Assembly: GCF_011493005.1 (NCBI RefSeq)
Contig: NZ_CP049156.1
Coordinates: 1,178,001 to 1,242,000 of the forward strand
Source of the DNA: Caballeronia sp. SBC1
GTDB lineage: Bacteria; Pseudomonadota; Gammaproteobacteria; Burkholderiales; Burkholderiaceae
Length of the DNA: 64,000 nt
Direction of reading: 5' to 3'
In this document: positions 24,857 to 37,702 of the stretch, in pieces
Position numbering within the stretch: the stretch's first letter is position 1
Layout of the letters: each line of letters opens with the position of its first letter
The notes under the pieces: generated by a model
What the model was told of the DNA's origin: nothing
Seen by the model: only the letters and a program-made list of their open reading frames with translations
Databases searched by the model: none
Position numbers and translations under genes: made by a program

Positions 24857-26326
24857 ATGCTGAAGAAAACCTATCCGTATTACCTGGCAAACGAAGCCGT
24901 CGCGGCGAACACAGACCTGGAAGTCACCGATAAATTCAGCGGCGAAGTGGCCACGCGCGTGGCAATGGCCGACGCGAAGGCTATCGATGCGGCTATTGGC
25001 CACGCCGTTGCCGCTCAGCGCGCGATGCGCGAATTCAAGCCGTATCAGCGCCAAGCGGTCCTCGATCATTGCGCGAAGCGTTTCCGCGAGCGTTTCGACG
25101 AACTCGCCGAGGCGCTGTGCATTGAAGCGGGCAAGCCGATCAACGATTCGAAAGGTGAGGTCACGCGGCTTATTGATACCTTCCGGGTCGCGGCAGAGGA
25201 GTCGGTGCGTATTGACGGCGGCATGATCAACCTGGAGATTGCGCCACGCGCGGCCGGGTACCATGGCTATTACAAACGCGTGCCGATTGGCCCGTGTTCG
25301 TTCATCTCGCCGTTCAATTTCCCGCTGAACCTGACGGCGCACAAGGTTGCGCCGGCGATCGCGGCGGGTTGCCCGTTTGTGCTGAAACCCGCGAGCCGCA
25401 CGCCGGTCGGCGCGCTCATCATGGGTGAAATTCTCGCCGAAACCGATCTGCCGAAGGGCGCGTTTTCGATCCTTCCGGCTCATCGCGACGGCGCTGATCT
25501 TTTCACCACCGATGATCGATTCCGTCTCCTGTCGTTCACCGGATCGCCGGCGGTCGGCTGGGAGCTGAAGAAGAAGGCGGGCAAGAAGAAGGTGATCCTG
25601 GAACTGGGCGGCAATGCGGCGGCGATTGTCGATCGCGATCAGGGCGACCGGCTGGATTACGTTGTGGACCGTCTGGCGTTTGGCGCGTTTTATCAGTCGG
25701 GGCAAAGTTGCATCGGCGTGCAGCGCATATTGATTCACGCCGATATCTACGACGCCTTGCGCGAAAAGCTCATCGCCAAAACGAAGTCGCTGAAAATGGG
25801 CGATCCGAAGGATGAAAAGACCTTCGTTGGCCCGATGATCTCGGAGTCCGAGTCGAAGCGGCTGTCCGGCTGGATGGAAGCCGCCGTGGCGAGCGGCGCG
25901 AAAATAATTGCGGGCGGCAAGGTTGAGGGCGCAATGTTCGAAGCGACGCTGCTGGAAGGCGTGAAGCGCGATCAGGATCTGTACCGGAAGGAAGCGTTCG
26001 GGCCGGTCGCGATCCTGGAAAAGTTCACGGACTTCGGACAGGCGCTCGAAACGGTCAATGACAGCGATTTCGGTCTTCAAGCCGGCGTGTTTACGGACAG
26101 TCTCACGAACGTGAATCTTGCGTGGGACGAACTGGAAGTAGGCGGCGTGGTGGTCAACGACGTTCCGTCATTTCGCGTTGATAACATGCCCTATGGTGGC
26201 GTCAAGGATTCCGGGCTGGGCCGGGAAGGCGTGAAATACGCGATCGAGGACATGACGGAATTGCGTCTGATGGTCGTCAGGGATGTGCCGAAAGCCGCGC
26301 CGAAACCAGTGCAGAAACCGAAATAG
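24857..26326 (+). CDS. NAD(P)-dependent aldehyde dehydrogenase
   Basis: 489 residues, complete ALDH fold. It oxidises an aldehyde to the acid. The cofactor domain includes PFNFPLNLTAHKVAPAIAAG and KPASRTPVG; the catalytic Glu lies in LELGGNAAAIV and the catalytic Cys in QSGQSCIGVQR. The C-terminus has NDVPSFRVDNMPYGGVKDSG, standard for the superfamily. The substrate is unknown; the sequence is not of the well-known betaine, succinate-semialdehyde or methylmalonate-semialdehyde types by eye. It is cotranscribed with the upstream thiamine enzyme (18 bp gap), so the substrate may be related to that enzyme's product. Confidence 0.93.
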   Translation: MLKKTYPYYLANEAVAANTDLEVTDKFSGEVATRVAMADAKAIDAAIGHAVAAQRAMREFKPYQRQAVLDHCAKRFRERFDELAEALCIEAGKPINDSKGEVTRLIDTFRVAAEESVRIDGGMINLEIAPRAAGYHGYYKRVPIGPCSFISPFNFPLNLTAHKVAPAIAAGCPFVLKPASRTPVGALIMGEILAETDLPKGAFSILPAHRDGADLFTTDDRFRLLSFTGSPAVGWELKKKAGKKKVILELGGNAAAIVDRDQGDRLDYVVDRLAFGAFYQSGQSCIGVQRILIHADIYDALREKLIAKTKSLKMGDPKDEKTFVGPMISESESKRLSGWMEAAVASGAKIIAGGKVEGAMFEATLLEGVKRDQDLYRKEAFGPVAILEKFTDFGQALETVNDSDFGLQAGVFTDSLTNVNLAWDELEVGGVVVNDVPSFRVDNMPYGGVKDSGLGREGVKYAIEDMTELRLMVVRDVPKAAPKPVQKPK

Positions 26327-26892
26327 GCTGTTATAGCAATCGAGGCCACGGCGCCGAGGTCCGTCTGGACGGGCTTCGCGGCCGTGGCGCCGCGTGAAGG
26401 CAAGTCGCTGATCAACGTGCTGGCGGGCGGGGGAGTGCTACAATAGCGGGCTTTCCCGTAGTCCGAAAGCCAAGTCCGAAGACCACACCCGGCCGGACTG
26501 GAAGCGGGACGTTGGGCCGGCAGGTTGATGTCCTTTCGTATCGATTGATATCGATTGGTATCGATTGCCGAGGTTTTCCATGCCCGCGCTGGTTGCCGTC
26601 ATGGTCACGCAGCACCAGTACTTGCCACCTGTACTTAGCCGTTTGCACCGCTTTGTGCCGCGCTTTGTACCGCTATAAGCACTGCGCCATCCGGTTGCTT
26701 CAGACCGGATCAAGCGAGGATTCGCAGTGACCGAAACCCTGCGGATCTGAAGTCCGCGCGTTGATCGTCGTTTGCCGGTTGCATCGACGAAACACGCGGT
26801 TCTTCTTCATCCGATGTCCATGAGCGGTGGAATGACCGCTCGCGCGCCGCTCCGGCGCATTTTTAGCGAAAGCGAAAGCCACCAAAGTCACC
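26327..26892. promoter_or_regulatory. 566-bp leader region of rhlE with short tandem repeats
   Basis: No supported gene. A promoter-like TACAATA is at 26439-26445, which would give a leader of about 445 nt before the rhlE start codon. Within it lie three tandem 10-bp units TATCGATTG(A/G/C) (26539-26568) and, at about 26650-26672, two near copies of CGCTTTGTRCCG. Long structured leaders are common in front of DEAD-box helicase genes, which often regulate themselves. A regulatory role here is inference. Confidence 0.5.
26539..26568. repeat. 10-bp tandem repeat, three copies
   Basis: TATCGATTGA, TATCGATTGG and TATCGATTGC are exactly contiguous, one helical turn apart. Each copy contains the palindrome ATCGAT. 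The array sits in the rhlE leader region, 325 bp upstream of its start codon. Confidence 0.92.
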
Positions 26893-28482
26893 ATGTCCGA
26901 TTCCGTCGCCACGAACCCGTCCGCCGCTTCATCCGACGCTGCACCCGGGGCTGATTCCAGCACTGAAGTTCAAGCGATTTCAGCCGCTCCCGCGCTCGAG
27001 TTGGGAGCCACTGAATCCGCGGTTCCCGGTCCGGTGCCCACGTTCGACCAGTTCGGCCTGTCGCCCGACATCCTGCGTGCGGTGGTCGATTCCGGCTACA
27101 CGATCCCCACGCCGATCCAGGCACAAGCTATCCCCGTGGTGCTGGCCGGCCGCGACATGATGGGCGCCGCGCAAACGGGCACGGGCAAGACGGCGAGTTT
27201 TTCGCTGCCGATCATCCAGCGCCTGTTGCCTATGGCGAGCACGAGCGCATCGCCCGCACGCCATCCGGTGCGGGCGCTGATTCTCACGCCAACGCGTGAG
27301 CTCGCCGACCAGGTTGCAGCGAACGTGCAGGCGTATTCCAAGCACACGCCGTTGCGCAGCACGGTTGTGTTCGGTGGTGTCGACATGAACCCGCAATCGG
27401 AAGCGCTGCGGCGCGGTGTTGAAATTCTGATCGCCACGCCCGGGCGCTTGCTCGATCACGTTCAGCAGAAGACGCTGAATCTAGGTCAGGTGCAGATTCT
27501 CGTTCTCGACGAAGCCGACCGGATGCTCGACATGGGCTTCCTGCCGGATCTGCAACGCATCTTGAATTTGCTGCCGAAGGAACGTCAGACGCTCTTGTTC
27601 TCGGCCACGTTCTCGGGCGAAATCAAGAAGCTTGCAGCAACCTATCTGCGCAATCCGCAAACCATTGAAGTCGCGCGTAGCAATTCCACGAACGCGAACG
27701 TGCGGCAGATCGTTTTCGAAGTCGCGGAAAGCGATAAATCCGGCGCAGTGACCCAACTGATTCGTGAGCGCGGCCTGAAGCAGGTGCTGGTGTTCTGTAA
27801 CAGCAAGATCGGCGCGAGCCGGCTGTCGCGCGTGCTGGAGAAGGACGGAATTGTTGCGACCGCGATTCACGGCGACCGTACTCAGGGCGAGCGCATGCAA
27901 GCGCTCGAGGCATTCAAGAAGGGCGAGATCGAGGCGCTGGTCGCAACCGATGTGGCCGCCCGGGGTCTCGACATCACCGACTTGCCCGCAGTGATCAACT
28001 TCGATCTGCCGTTCAGCGCGGAAGATTACGTTCACCGGATTGGCCGTACGGGTCGCGCGGGCGCGTCGGGCGACGCTTTGTCGTTGTGCAGCCCGAACGA
28101 GCGCAAGCAACTCGCGGATATCGAAAAGCTGATCAAGCGACCGCTGGAAGTGATGGTGCTGAAGGTTGATGTGCCGGTGCGGCGCGAATCGTCTTCTGCT
28201 CCTCGTCGTGAAGAGCGCTCGGGCCGGCCGGAGCGCGGTGAGCATCGACATGCGCGTAGCGAGGAGCCGCGCCGTCGTTCGACGTCGTTCGAGCGTTCGC
28301 ATACGCGTCAACAACCTATCGACGATTTCTTCCTGAAGCCGTACGAGCCGTCGGCGGCATCGACGAGAAAAACGCAGGACGACGCCGCTGCGGAAGCCGA
28401 ACGCAAGAACACGCCGCGTCAGCCGCTGGCTGCGCTGCTCGGTGGCCTCGGTATGCCGCGGAGAACGCCTTCGGGGTCTTGA
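26893..28482 (+). CDS. rhlE: DEAD-box ATP-dependent RNA helicase
   Basis: 529 residues. The helicase core has the Q motif FDQFGLSPDILRA and TPIQAQAIP, Walker A AQTGTGKT (93-100), LTPTRELADQ, DEAD (206-209), SAT, and the C-terminal HRIGRTGRAG. It unwinds RNA duplexes, probably in ribosome maturation and RNA turnover in the cytoplasm. An extra N-terminal segment of about 48 residues (Ala/Ser/Pro) and a basic Arg/Glu/Ser-rich C-terminal tail (about 420-529) flank the core, as in RhlE proteins. The ATG at 26893 (SDSVATNPS) has a weak ribosome-binding site. The gene ends at a terminator. Confidence 0.93.
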   Translation: MSDSVATNPSAASSDAAPGADSSTEVQAISAAPALELGATESAVPGPVPTFDQFGLSPDILRAVVDSGYTIPTPIQAQAIPVVLAGRDMMGAAQTGTGKTASFSLPIIQRLLPMASTSASPARHPVRALILTPTRELADQVAANVQAYSKHTPLRSTVVFGGVDMNPQSEALRRGVEILIATPGRLLDHVQQKTLNLGQVQILVLDEADRMLDMGFLPDLQRILNLLPKERQTLLFSATFSGEIKKLAATYLRNPQTIEVARSNSTNANVRQIVFEVAESDKSGAVTQLIRERGLKQVLVFCNSKIGASRLSRVLEKDGIVATAIHGDRTQGERMQALEAFKKGEIEALVATDVAARGLDITDLPAVINFDLPFSAEDYVHRIGRTGRAGASGDALSLCSPNERKQLADIEKLIKRPLEVMVLKVDVPVRRESSSAPRREERSGRPERGEHRHARSEEPRRRSTSFERSHTRQQPIDDFFLKPYEPSAASTRKTQDDAAAEAERKNTPRQPLAALLGGLGMPRRTPSGS

Positions 28483-28548
28483 AGTTATCGGCTGGTTGAT
28501 ATGGCCGGTGAAAGAGAACCGGTGCAACAGGTCAGTAAAAAACGATGA

Positions 28549-28577
28549 AGCGGCAGCGATGCCGCTTTTTTGTTTTT
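28549..28577 (+). terminator. Rho-independent terminator of rhlE
   Basis: AGCGGCA (28549-28555) and TGCCGCT (28560-28566) with a GCGA tetraloop, followed by a T-run to 28577. Confidence 0.85.
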
Positions 28578-28612
28578 CAACGCTCTATTTTCAACGTCCT
28601 GAGATCAACGCC

Positions 28613-29515
28613 CTAAATCGCGAACCGCTTTGCCCACTGCGCCGTTACATCGGAGAAAAACGCTTCGAGCGAACTGGCTGGTGAAGGGCGCAGACCGAGA
28701 TGTTTCGCTGCTTGGGTCAACTCCACCAATGGGGCTCCGGTATCAAGCGCCGTTGCGCCCGTTTGCTTGCTGAGTTTCTCACCTTGCTCGTTCACTATGA
28801 CAGGCACGTGCAGATAAGCGGGCGTTGAAACTCCCAGGCAGCGCTGCAAATAAATCTGGCGCGCGGTCGAGTCCAGCAGATCGGCGCCGCGCACGATATG
28901 CGTAATGCCAGCATCCGCGTCGTCGACGACTACCGCCAGTTGATATGCCCACTCTCCATCCGCTCGCTTGAGCACGAAGTCACCGACTTCGCTTGCCAGA
29001 TCCTGCGTCTGCATTCCCTGCCAGCGGTCCTTGAAGCTCAGAACAGCGTCGTCGCCGTCTGGAACGCGCATCCGCCACGCGCGCGGTTGTTTGCCATGCA
29101 GCCCGTCACGACACGTTCCCGGATAAGCCAGCGTGGCGTGTCGAGCGTGGTGGGTGTGACGGGGGTGACCGTTAGCGAGCGAATCAGCTATTTCGCGACG
29201 CGTGCAACCGCATGCAAAAACAAAGCCGGCGGTTAGCAATTGCCCGAAGGCCTGCTGGTAGGCAACTTCACGTTGACTTTGCCACACGGGCTGTTCGGCG
29301 GAAAACATGCCGAACCTGCCCAGCGTGTCCAGGATTTCCGCGGCCGCGCCCGGCACCGTGCGCGGACCGTCGACATCTTCGATCCTGACCAGCCACGTTC
29401 CGCGATGAGCCCGTGCATCGAGAAAACTCGCCAACGCGCTCACCAACGAGCCGAAATGCAGTGGCCCCGTGGGTGAGGGCGCAAAACGACCCCGATAGCC
29501 CGGCGCTGGGCTCAT
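28613..29515 (-). CDS. gluQ: Glutamyl-Q tRNA(Asp) synthetase
   Basis: 300 residues from the ATG at 29515 ([20 protein letters not shown]). It attaches glutamate to the queuosine in the anticodon of tRNA-Asp. It is a truncated class I glutamyl-tRNA synthetase core without anticodon-binding domain, as usual for GluQRS: the HIGH-like motif [12 protein letters not shown], a Zn-binding cluster (CGCTRRE and YPGTCRDG), and a KMSKS-like KLSKQTG. The frame remains open for 26 codons upstream but those codons are not family-like. It is convergent with rhlE and downstream of trhO on the same strand (105-bp gap). Confidence 0.92.
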   Translation of the reverse strand: MSPAPGYRGRFAPSPTGPLHFGSLVSALASFLDARAHRGTWLVRIEDVDGPRTVPGAAAEILDTLGRFGMFSAEQPVWQSQREVAYQQAFGQLLTAGFVFACGCTRREIADSLANGHPRHTHHARHATLAYPGTCRDGLHGKQPRAWRMRVPDGDDAVLSFKDRWQGMQTQDLASEVGDFVLKRADGEWAYQLAVVVDDADAGITHIVRGADLLDSTARQIYLQRCLGVSTPAYLHVPVIVNEQGEKLSKQTGATALDTGAPLVELTQAAKHLGLRPSPASSLEAFFSDVTAQWAKRFAI

Positions 29516-29620
29516 CCCGCCCGCCGACCCATGAGTTTGGGTTCCAACGCGGCCGTCAGATGAGCGCGGGACGCACAACGAAAGGTCATGCACTGCCGGC
29601 GTGCGGGAAGCGTCTGCATG

Positions 29621-30505
29621 CTATTCGTGCCGGCTGTTGTGGTTCGGGCTGGGGAACGATGCCTGGCCGTCCGCCGTGATCGCTGCGTGCGCCTCGTCGG
29701 TATCGGTTGCATCGTCGTCCGTGCTTGCCGTGGCCGACGTTCGATCCTCGCCGTTCTGCGCAATTGCCGCTGGTTCGAGCGCGGCATTCAACGCCGTCCG
29801 GTGATCGAATACAAAACACTCACCGTGGTAGTGCGCGCCGCCCACTTCCTCGAAGTACTTGAGAATGCCGCCCTCGAGTTGATAGACGTGGTCAATGCCC
29901 ACTTCCTTCATGTGGATCGCCGCTTTCTCACAGCGAATCCCGCCCGTACAGAATGACACCACCGTCTTGCCTTCGAGATCCGCGCGACGCTCCTCAATTA
30001 CGGCCGGAAACTCGCTGAATTTCGCGATGCGGTAATCGAGCGCCTGATCAAATGTGCCGACGTCGACCTCGAACGCATTGCGCGTGTCCAGCATGACAAC
30101 AGGACGGCCCTCGTCGTCATGTCCCCGGTCCAGCCACGACTTCAGCGTGGTCGCGCCGACGGACGGCGCGCGGCCCAGTTCAGGTCGAATTGCCGGCTTT
30201 TTCATGGTGATGATTTCGCGCTTCAGCTTGACGAGCATCTTGCCGAACGGCTGGCTGGCCGACACGCTTTCCTTGAACTCGAGATCGGCGAATTTGCCCT
30301 CGAAAAGCGTGTCCGTACGAAGGTAGTCCATGAACGTGCCAATCTGCTCCGGCTCGCCCGCAACAAACAGGTTGATGCCCTCCGGCGCGAGCAGGATGGT
30401 GCCGCGCAAGCCGAGTGCGGTGCATCGGTCAACAATCTGCGGACGCCATTCGGCGCCGCTCTCGATGGTCACGAACTTATAGGAGGAAAGATTGACGATG
30501 CTCAT
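29621..30505 (-). CDS. trhO: tRNA uridine(34) hydroxylase, rhodanese-like
   Basis: 294 residues. Recognised as the YceA/TrhO family, which makes the oxygen-dependent 5-hydroxyuridine at position 34 of several tRNAs. An N-terminal acylphosphatase-like domain ([36 protein letters not shown]) is followed by a rhodanese domain with the catalytic loop [13 protein letters not shown], Cys at residues 186 and 192. The C-terminal tail (about 245-294) is Ala/Asp/Thr-rich and probably disordered. Together with gluQ downstream it forms a pair of tRNA-anticodon-modification genes. Confidence 0.92.
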   Translation of the reverse strand: MSIVNLSSYKFVTIESGAEWRPQIVDRCTALGLRGTILLAPEGINLFVAGEPEQIGTFMDYLRTDTLFEGKFADLEFKESVSASQPFGKMLVKLKREIITMKKPAIRPELGRAPSVGATTLKSWLDRGHDDEGRPVVMLDTRNAFEVDVGTFDQALDYRIAKFSEFPAVIEERRADLEGKTVVSFCTGGIRCEKAAIHMKEVGIDHVYQLEGGILKYFEEVGGAHYHGECFVFDHRTALNAALEPAAIAQNGEDRTSATASTDDDATDTDEAHAAITADGQASFPSPNHNSRHE

Positions 30506-30763
30506 GACGCAAATGCTCTTAAAGTGCTGGAAAACGGGCGTTGCCGGAGGAAAAAGCGGTTTCGACGAGCGCCTGGGGCATTCACCGAATCCGTATTATC
30601 CCGCAAACGGCGTGCGCTTCCGACTCGACCGATCGGCCGATGACCCCAAGCCGATGCGGCACTTTTTTCACGCTGCTTTTTATCCAACTTATTGACCGAA
30701 TTAATTAGCCTTGTCCGAACGGCTAACGCGTGCTGCCGGGCGAATTTCGCGAATAGGCGCATG

Positions 30764-30769
30764 TACAAT
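30764..30769 (+). promoter_or_regulatory. -10-like TACAAT immediately upstream of dnaE
   Basis: TACAAT ends 7 bp before the dnaE ATG, so a transcript starting in the usual place would be leaderless or nearly so. No good -35 hexamer is visible 16-18 bp upstream, which weakens the call. Confidence 0.27.
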
Positions 30770-30776
30770 AACGCTC

Positions 30777-34330
<3,554 letters not shown>

Positions 34331-34331
<1 letters not shown>

Positions 34332-35440
34332 TGCGCGCCGGGACGAAAGTCGCCATCTCCGCCAACGCGCTGAAACTGAGCGGCGGACTTGAACGTTACG
34401 CGCTGGACCTGATCCGGGGGCTCAACGCGGCCGGCTTCACCGGCGAGCGCAAACCAGTGTTTTTCGCGCGCAAGATTGATACGTCGCAGCCGGAAAGCCA
34501 GATGGTCGATGCGCGCCGGATCAACGTGTCGTTTCTGCCGTCCAAGCTGCGCGATACGTACTACAACTGGGTGCTCAAACGGGCACGCAAGAAAGCGCGG
34601 GTGGATCTGCTGATTGGCTGCAACCGTGTGGAGTCCTCCGAGATAGCGATCTGCGGCGGGACGCATATCGGCTTTCTCACCGCGACCGGCCGGCGCGAGC
34701 GCCGCTCGGACAGCCGCCAGATTGTGCTGGAGCGTTTGCAATACCAGCAAGCCAAGGTGATCGTCGCGCACTCGGAAATGATGCGCAACGAATTGCGCTC
34801 GTTGTACAACGTGCCGGATGCAAAAATCCATGTCCTTTATCCGCCCGTGGACGGTACGCGGTTTTCCCCGGCGCCGCCCAACAAACGTGCTGAATTGCGC
34901 AAGCAGTTTGGTTTCGCCGATCAAGAGATCGTGCTGCTGTTTCCGTCGAGCAGCCACGAGCGCAAGGGGTTGCCGCTGATCGAGGCGGCGTTGCGTGACA
35001 GCGGCCTGCAAGTGGTTGTCGCGGTGGCCGGACGGCCGCCTGCGCAGACCTCGGCGCAGGTGCGCTACATGGGTTATGCAAAGAATATCGAGGATGCTTA
35101 TCGGGCGGCCGATTTCACCGTGCTTGCCTCGAAGTACGAGCCGTTCGGGCTGGTCGGTATCGAATCCGTGATGTGCGGCACGCCGGTGATTTTTCCAACC
35201 AGCGTAGGCTGTTGCAGCGCGATTGCGGACAACGCGAAATTTACCTTTCAGCCGGGTGATGCAGATGGCCTGCGGCACGCCGTCCAGCGCGCAGTGGATG
35301 CAAAAAGCACAAACGTGACGGCGGCATCCATTCTCTACGACACCAGCATTGCCGCGCATATTGCGTCGTTGCTGGCGCTCGCCGAGGGCATTACTGCCAA
35401 CATGCCGGTCAGCGCATCCGGTTCAGTTCAGAGAGCTTGA
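34331..35440 (+). CDS. Glycosyltransferase family 4 (LPS core type)
   Basis: 369 residues from the ATG at 34331, which shares its A with the dnaE stop codon (TGATG). It is a GT-B transferase: N-terminal SANALKLSGGLERYALDLIR, a linker with VLYPPVDGTRFSPAPP, and the C-terminal sugar-nucleotide site KYEPFGLVGIESVMCGTPVI with the EX7E-type glutamates. It would add a hexose or heptose to the LPS core or a related glycan at the cytoplasmic face of the inner membrane. The coupling to dnaE makes its expression dependent on dnaE translation. The 3' end overlaps the convergent GT2 gene by 32 bp. Confidence 0.88.
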
Positions 35441-36176
35441 GAAACCGGTAATACACGGTCTGCGCATTGAACACGGCAATCATGAAACCCGCGCGGCCGT
35501 CGAGAAAACCGCGTCGCAGAAAGTAGGTACGAACGAAGGCCCACGCCCCGCGCAGCACCGCAGTGGCCAAGCTGCCGCGCTTGCCCGCCGCGTGGCGTTG
35601 ACGCGCCCCGGCCGTGGAATAGTTATCCAGCTTGCGCAGGACGGTCTCGAAGTCCTCGTAGGAGTAGTGCATCAGCTTGCCCTGCAGGCGCGCGACCTTG
35701 GTTGCATCCGGGTCCGTCAGCACCAGCCGCTCGTGCACGAGGTCATCGGAGAAACGGGCTGTGCCTCGTTTGAACAGACGCGGAATCCAGTCTGGATACC
35801 AGCCGCTGTGCCGCACCCATTGCCCGCAAAAATTCGACAGCCGGTCGACCGCGTAGACCTCGGCTTGCGGCTTCGAGAGCGCGGCACGGATAGCCGCGCC
35901 CAATTCCGGCGAGACCACTTCGTCCGCGTCAATGGACAACACCCAGTCGGTCGCGAGCGCATCGAGCGCGCGATTTTTCTGCGGCCCGAACCCCGGCCAG
36001 TCGCGCGCCTCAATCACGCGCGCGCGGTGCGCCTCCGCTATGCCAACAGTCGCGTCGGTACTGCCGCCGTCGATCACGACGATTTCATCGGCGAAGGAAA
36101 CAGCTTCGAGACACTGCGCGAGGCGTGCGGCTGCATTGAAGGTGATGAGGGCAATACCGAGCGTTGGACGAGTCAT
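35409..36176 (-). CDS. Glycosyltransferase family 2, WaaE-like
   Basis: 255 residues. A GT-A transferase: TLGIALITFNAAARLAQCLE, VIDGGSTDATVGIAEAHRAR, and the DXD-type SIDADEVVSPELGA. The middle part with WVRHSGWYPDWIPRLFKRGT and LMHYSYEDFETVLRKLDNYS matches KdtX/WaaE LPS-core beta-1,4-glucosyltransferases acting on heptose. It likely extends the inner core. It is the only gene of this cluster on the minus strand; its 3' end overlaps the GT4 gene by 32 bp, and its start faces a long intergenic region (36177-36604). Confidence 0.87.
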   Translation of the reverse strand: MTRPTLGIALITFNAAARLAQCLEAVSFADEIVVIDGGSTDATVGIAEAHRARVIEARDWPGFGPQKNRALDALATDWVLSIDADEVVSPELGAAIRAALSKPQAEVYAVDRLSNFCGQWVRHSGWYPDWIPRLFKRGTARFSDDLVHERLVLTDPDATKVARLQGKLMHYSYEDFETVLRKLDNYSTAGARQRHAAGKRGSLATAVLRGAWAFVRTYFLRRGFLDGRAGFMIAVFNAQTVYYRFLKLSELNRMR

Positions 36177-36604
36177 GGGGCTTAAGCGTGGGATATGCGA
36201 ATTGCGATAATTTGATGCGAAAAGTTCCAGCGATGAATGCTGCGTTTATAGTCGCTGTCTCGTTGCATTGTCTCGTCCATGACAGGGCCTGCCGGGCTTG
36301 GCGAGGCCGGGTGAATTCACACCATACGCATCGCGCATCAATCCTGGCCGCCCGGCCACTGTTATACCAGACCAGCGGCAACATGCCACGGTCGGCAGGG
36401 CCATGGGCCTGAACGACCGTAGACGGCGGTGAGACCGAATACATCGCCGCAAAAAGACGCAAATGCGATCGACTTGGCGCGTGAAATTCAGCGTATTGAC
36501 ACAGCGCATGAAATACGCGAATCGAAGGGTCCGCAAACTGGAATCCAGTGCTCGGCGCCATTCAATTTGAAACTATCAAGATTCACTCGGAGTTCACCAT
36601 AGTA
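36177..36604. other. Divergent intergenic region inside the glycosyltransferase cluster
   Basis: 428 bp between the WaaE-like gene (leftward) and the next GT4 gene (rightward). Open frames here lack protein-like composition. A perfect -35-like TTGACA lies at 36496-36501, but no good -10 follows. Both promoters probably lie here. Confidence 0.42.
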
Positions 36605-37702
36605 ATGAAACCGCTGAGAATTCTGCACAGCGAATCGTCCAACGGGTGGGGCGGTCAGGAACATCGGACGTTCAAGGAAATGCTCGCACTGCGCGAACGC
36701 GGTCATACGCTCGAACTAGTGTGCGTGCCGGGCGCGCGGCTCGGCGAACGTCTTGGGGCGGAAGGCTTTACGGTTCACACCACGGCCATGCGTTCAGGCG
36801 CCGACGTCAGCGCGGTTGCTCGCATTCGGCATATTCTCAAGCAAGGCCGTTTCGATGTGCTAAATACCCATAGTGGTCGCGACAGCCTGCTCGGCGGCGC
36901 TGCCGCACGGCTCTCGGGAACGCCGCTGATCGTGCGGACCCGGCATCTTGCGCTCGCCATCACGTCGCGGGCGACCTACACCTGGCTGCCGCACAAGGTG
37001 GTGGCCGTGAGTCAGTCGGTGATGCGTTACCTGGTGTCCGCGGGCGTGCCGCAGCAGGATATCGTCACCATTTATACAGGCATCGTCAAGCCGCAGCCGG
37101 TGAGCCGCGCGAGCTCCACCTTGCGCGCGGAACTGGGTCTCGGCGAGGACGCCGTGATCGCGGGCACCGTGGCAATCCTGCGCGACAAGAAGGGACATCC
37201 AGACCTGATCCGTGTCGCGAAACGGTTGATCGAACAGCGGCCGAACCTGCATTTCGTCTTCGCTGGCGACGGTCCGCTCTTCGACGAGACCCGCGCGTAC
37301 GTGCACGCACAAGGTCTTGTCGATCACATTCATTTACTCGGCTTGCGCCGCGATATTCCGAACGTATTGGCGGGCTTCGACTTGTTCGTGCTGCCGACTC
37401 ATCAGGAGGCGCTGGGCACGTCGTTCATCGAGGCGATGGCAGCCGGCCTTCCGGTGATCGGGACGGCGGTGGACGGCGTGCCAGAAGTGATCGATGACGG
37501 CGTGAACGGCCTGCTCGTGCCCCCGCACGACGACCAGGCGCTGGCCGCGGCGCTGCTGCGTCTGGTCGATTCTCCGGACGAACGGCGCCGCATGGGCGCG
37601 GCCGGTTTGCAGACCACGCAGACGCGCTTTTCGGTGGATACCATGGCTAGCGAGATGGCCGCGTTTTACCGAAGCAGCCTGAGCGAGCGGGGCGTTGCAT
37701 GA
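36605..37702 (+). CDS. Glycosyltransferase family 4 (GT-B)
   Basis: 365 residues from the ATG at 36605 (MKPLRILHSESSNGWGGQEH). The N-terminal acceptor domain has FDVLNTHSGRDSLLGGAAAR; the C-terminal donor domain has VAILRDKKGHPDLIRVAKRL, FVFAGDGPLFDET and the PTHQEALGTSFIEAMAAGLP motif with the family glutamates. It would transfer a sugar onto a growing LPS or capsule-like glycan. The stop codon overlaps the start of the polysaccharide deacetylase (ATGA), so the two are coupled. The frame stays open 19 codons upstream without family likeness. Confidence 0.9.
   Translation: MKPLRILHSESSNGWGGQEHRTFKEMLALRERGHTLELVCVPGARLGERLGAEGFTVHTTAMRSGADVSAVARIRHILKQGRFDVLNTHSGRDSLLGGAAARLSGTPLIVRTRHLALAITSRATYTWLPHKVVAVSQSVMRYLVSAGVPQQDIVTIYTGIVKPQPVSRASSTLRAELGLGEDAVIAGTVAILRDKKGHPDLIRVAKRLIEQRPNLHFVFAGDGPLFDETRAYVHAQGLVDHIHLLGLRRDIPNVLAGFDLFVLPTHQEALGTSFIEAMAAGLPVIGTAVDGVPEVIDDGVNGLLVPPHDDQALAAALLRLVDSPDERRRMGAAGLQTTQTRFSVDTMASEMAAFYRSSLSERGVA

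Noticed and set aside
26600..26720. Possible tRNA or RNA gene upstream of rhlE
   Set aside because: No cloverleaf or conserved T-loop could be found by eye.
30502..30768. Minus-strand frame of 88 codons upstream of dnaE
   Set aside because: It overlaps the 5' end and promoter region of trhO and dnaE, with no ribosome-binding site and Arg/Ala-rich shadow composition.
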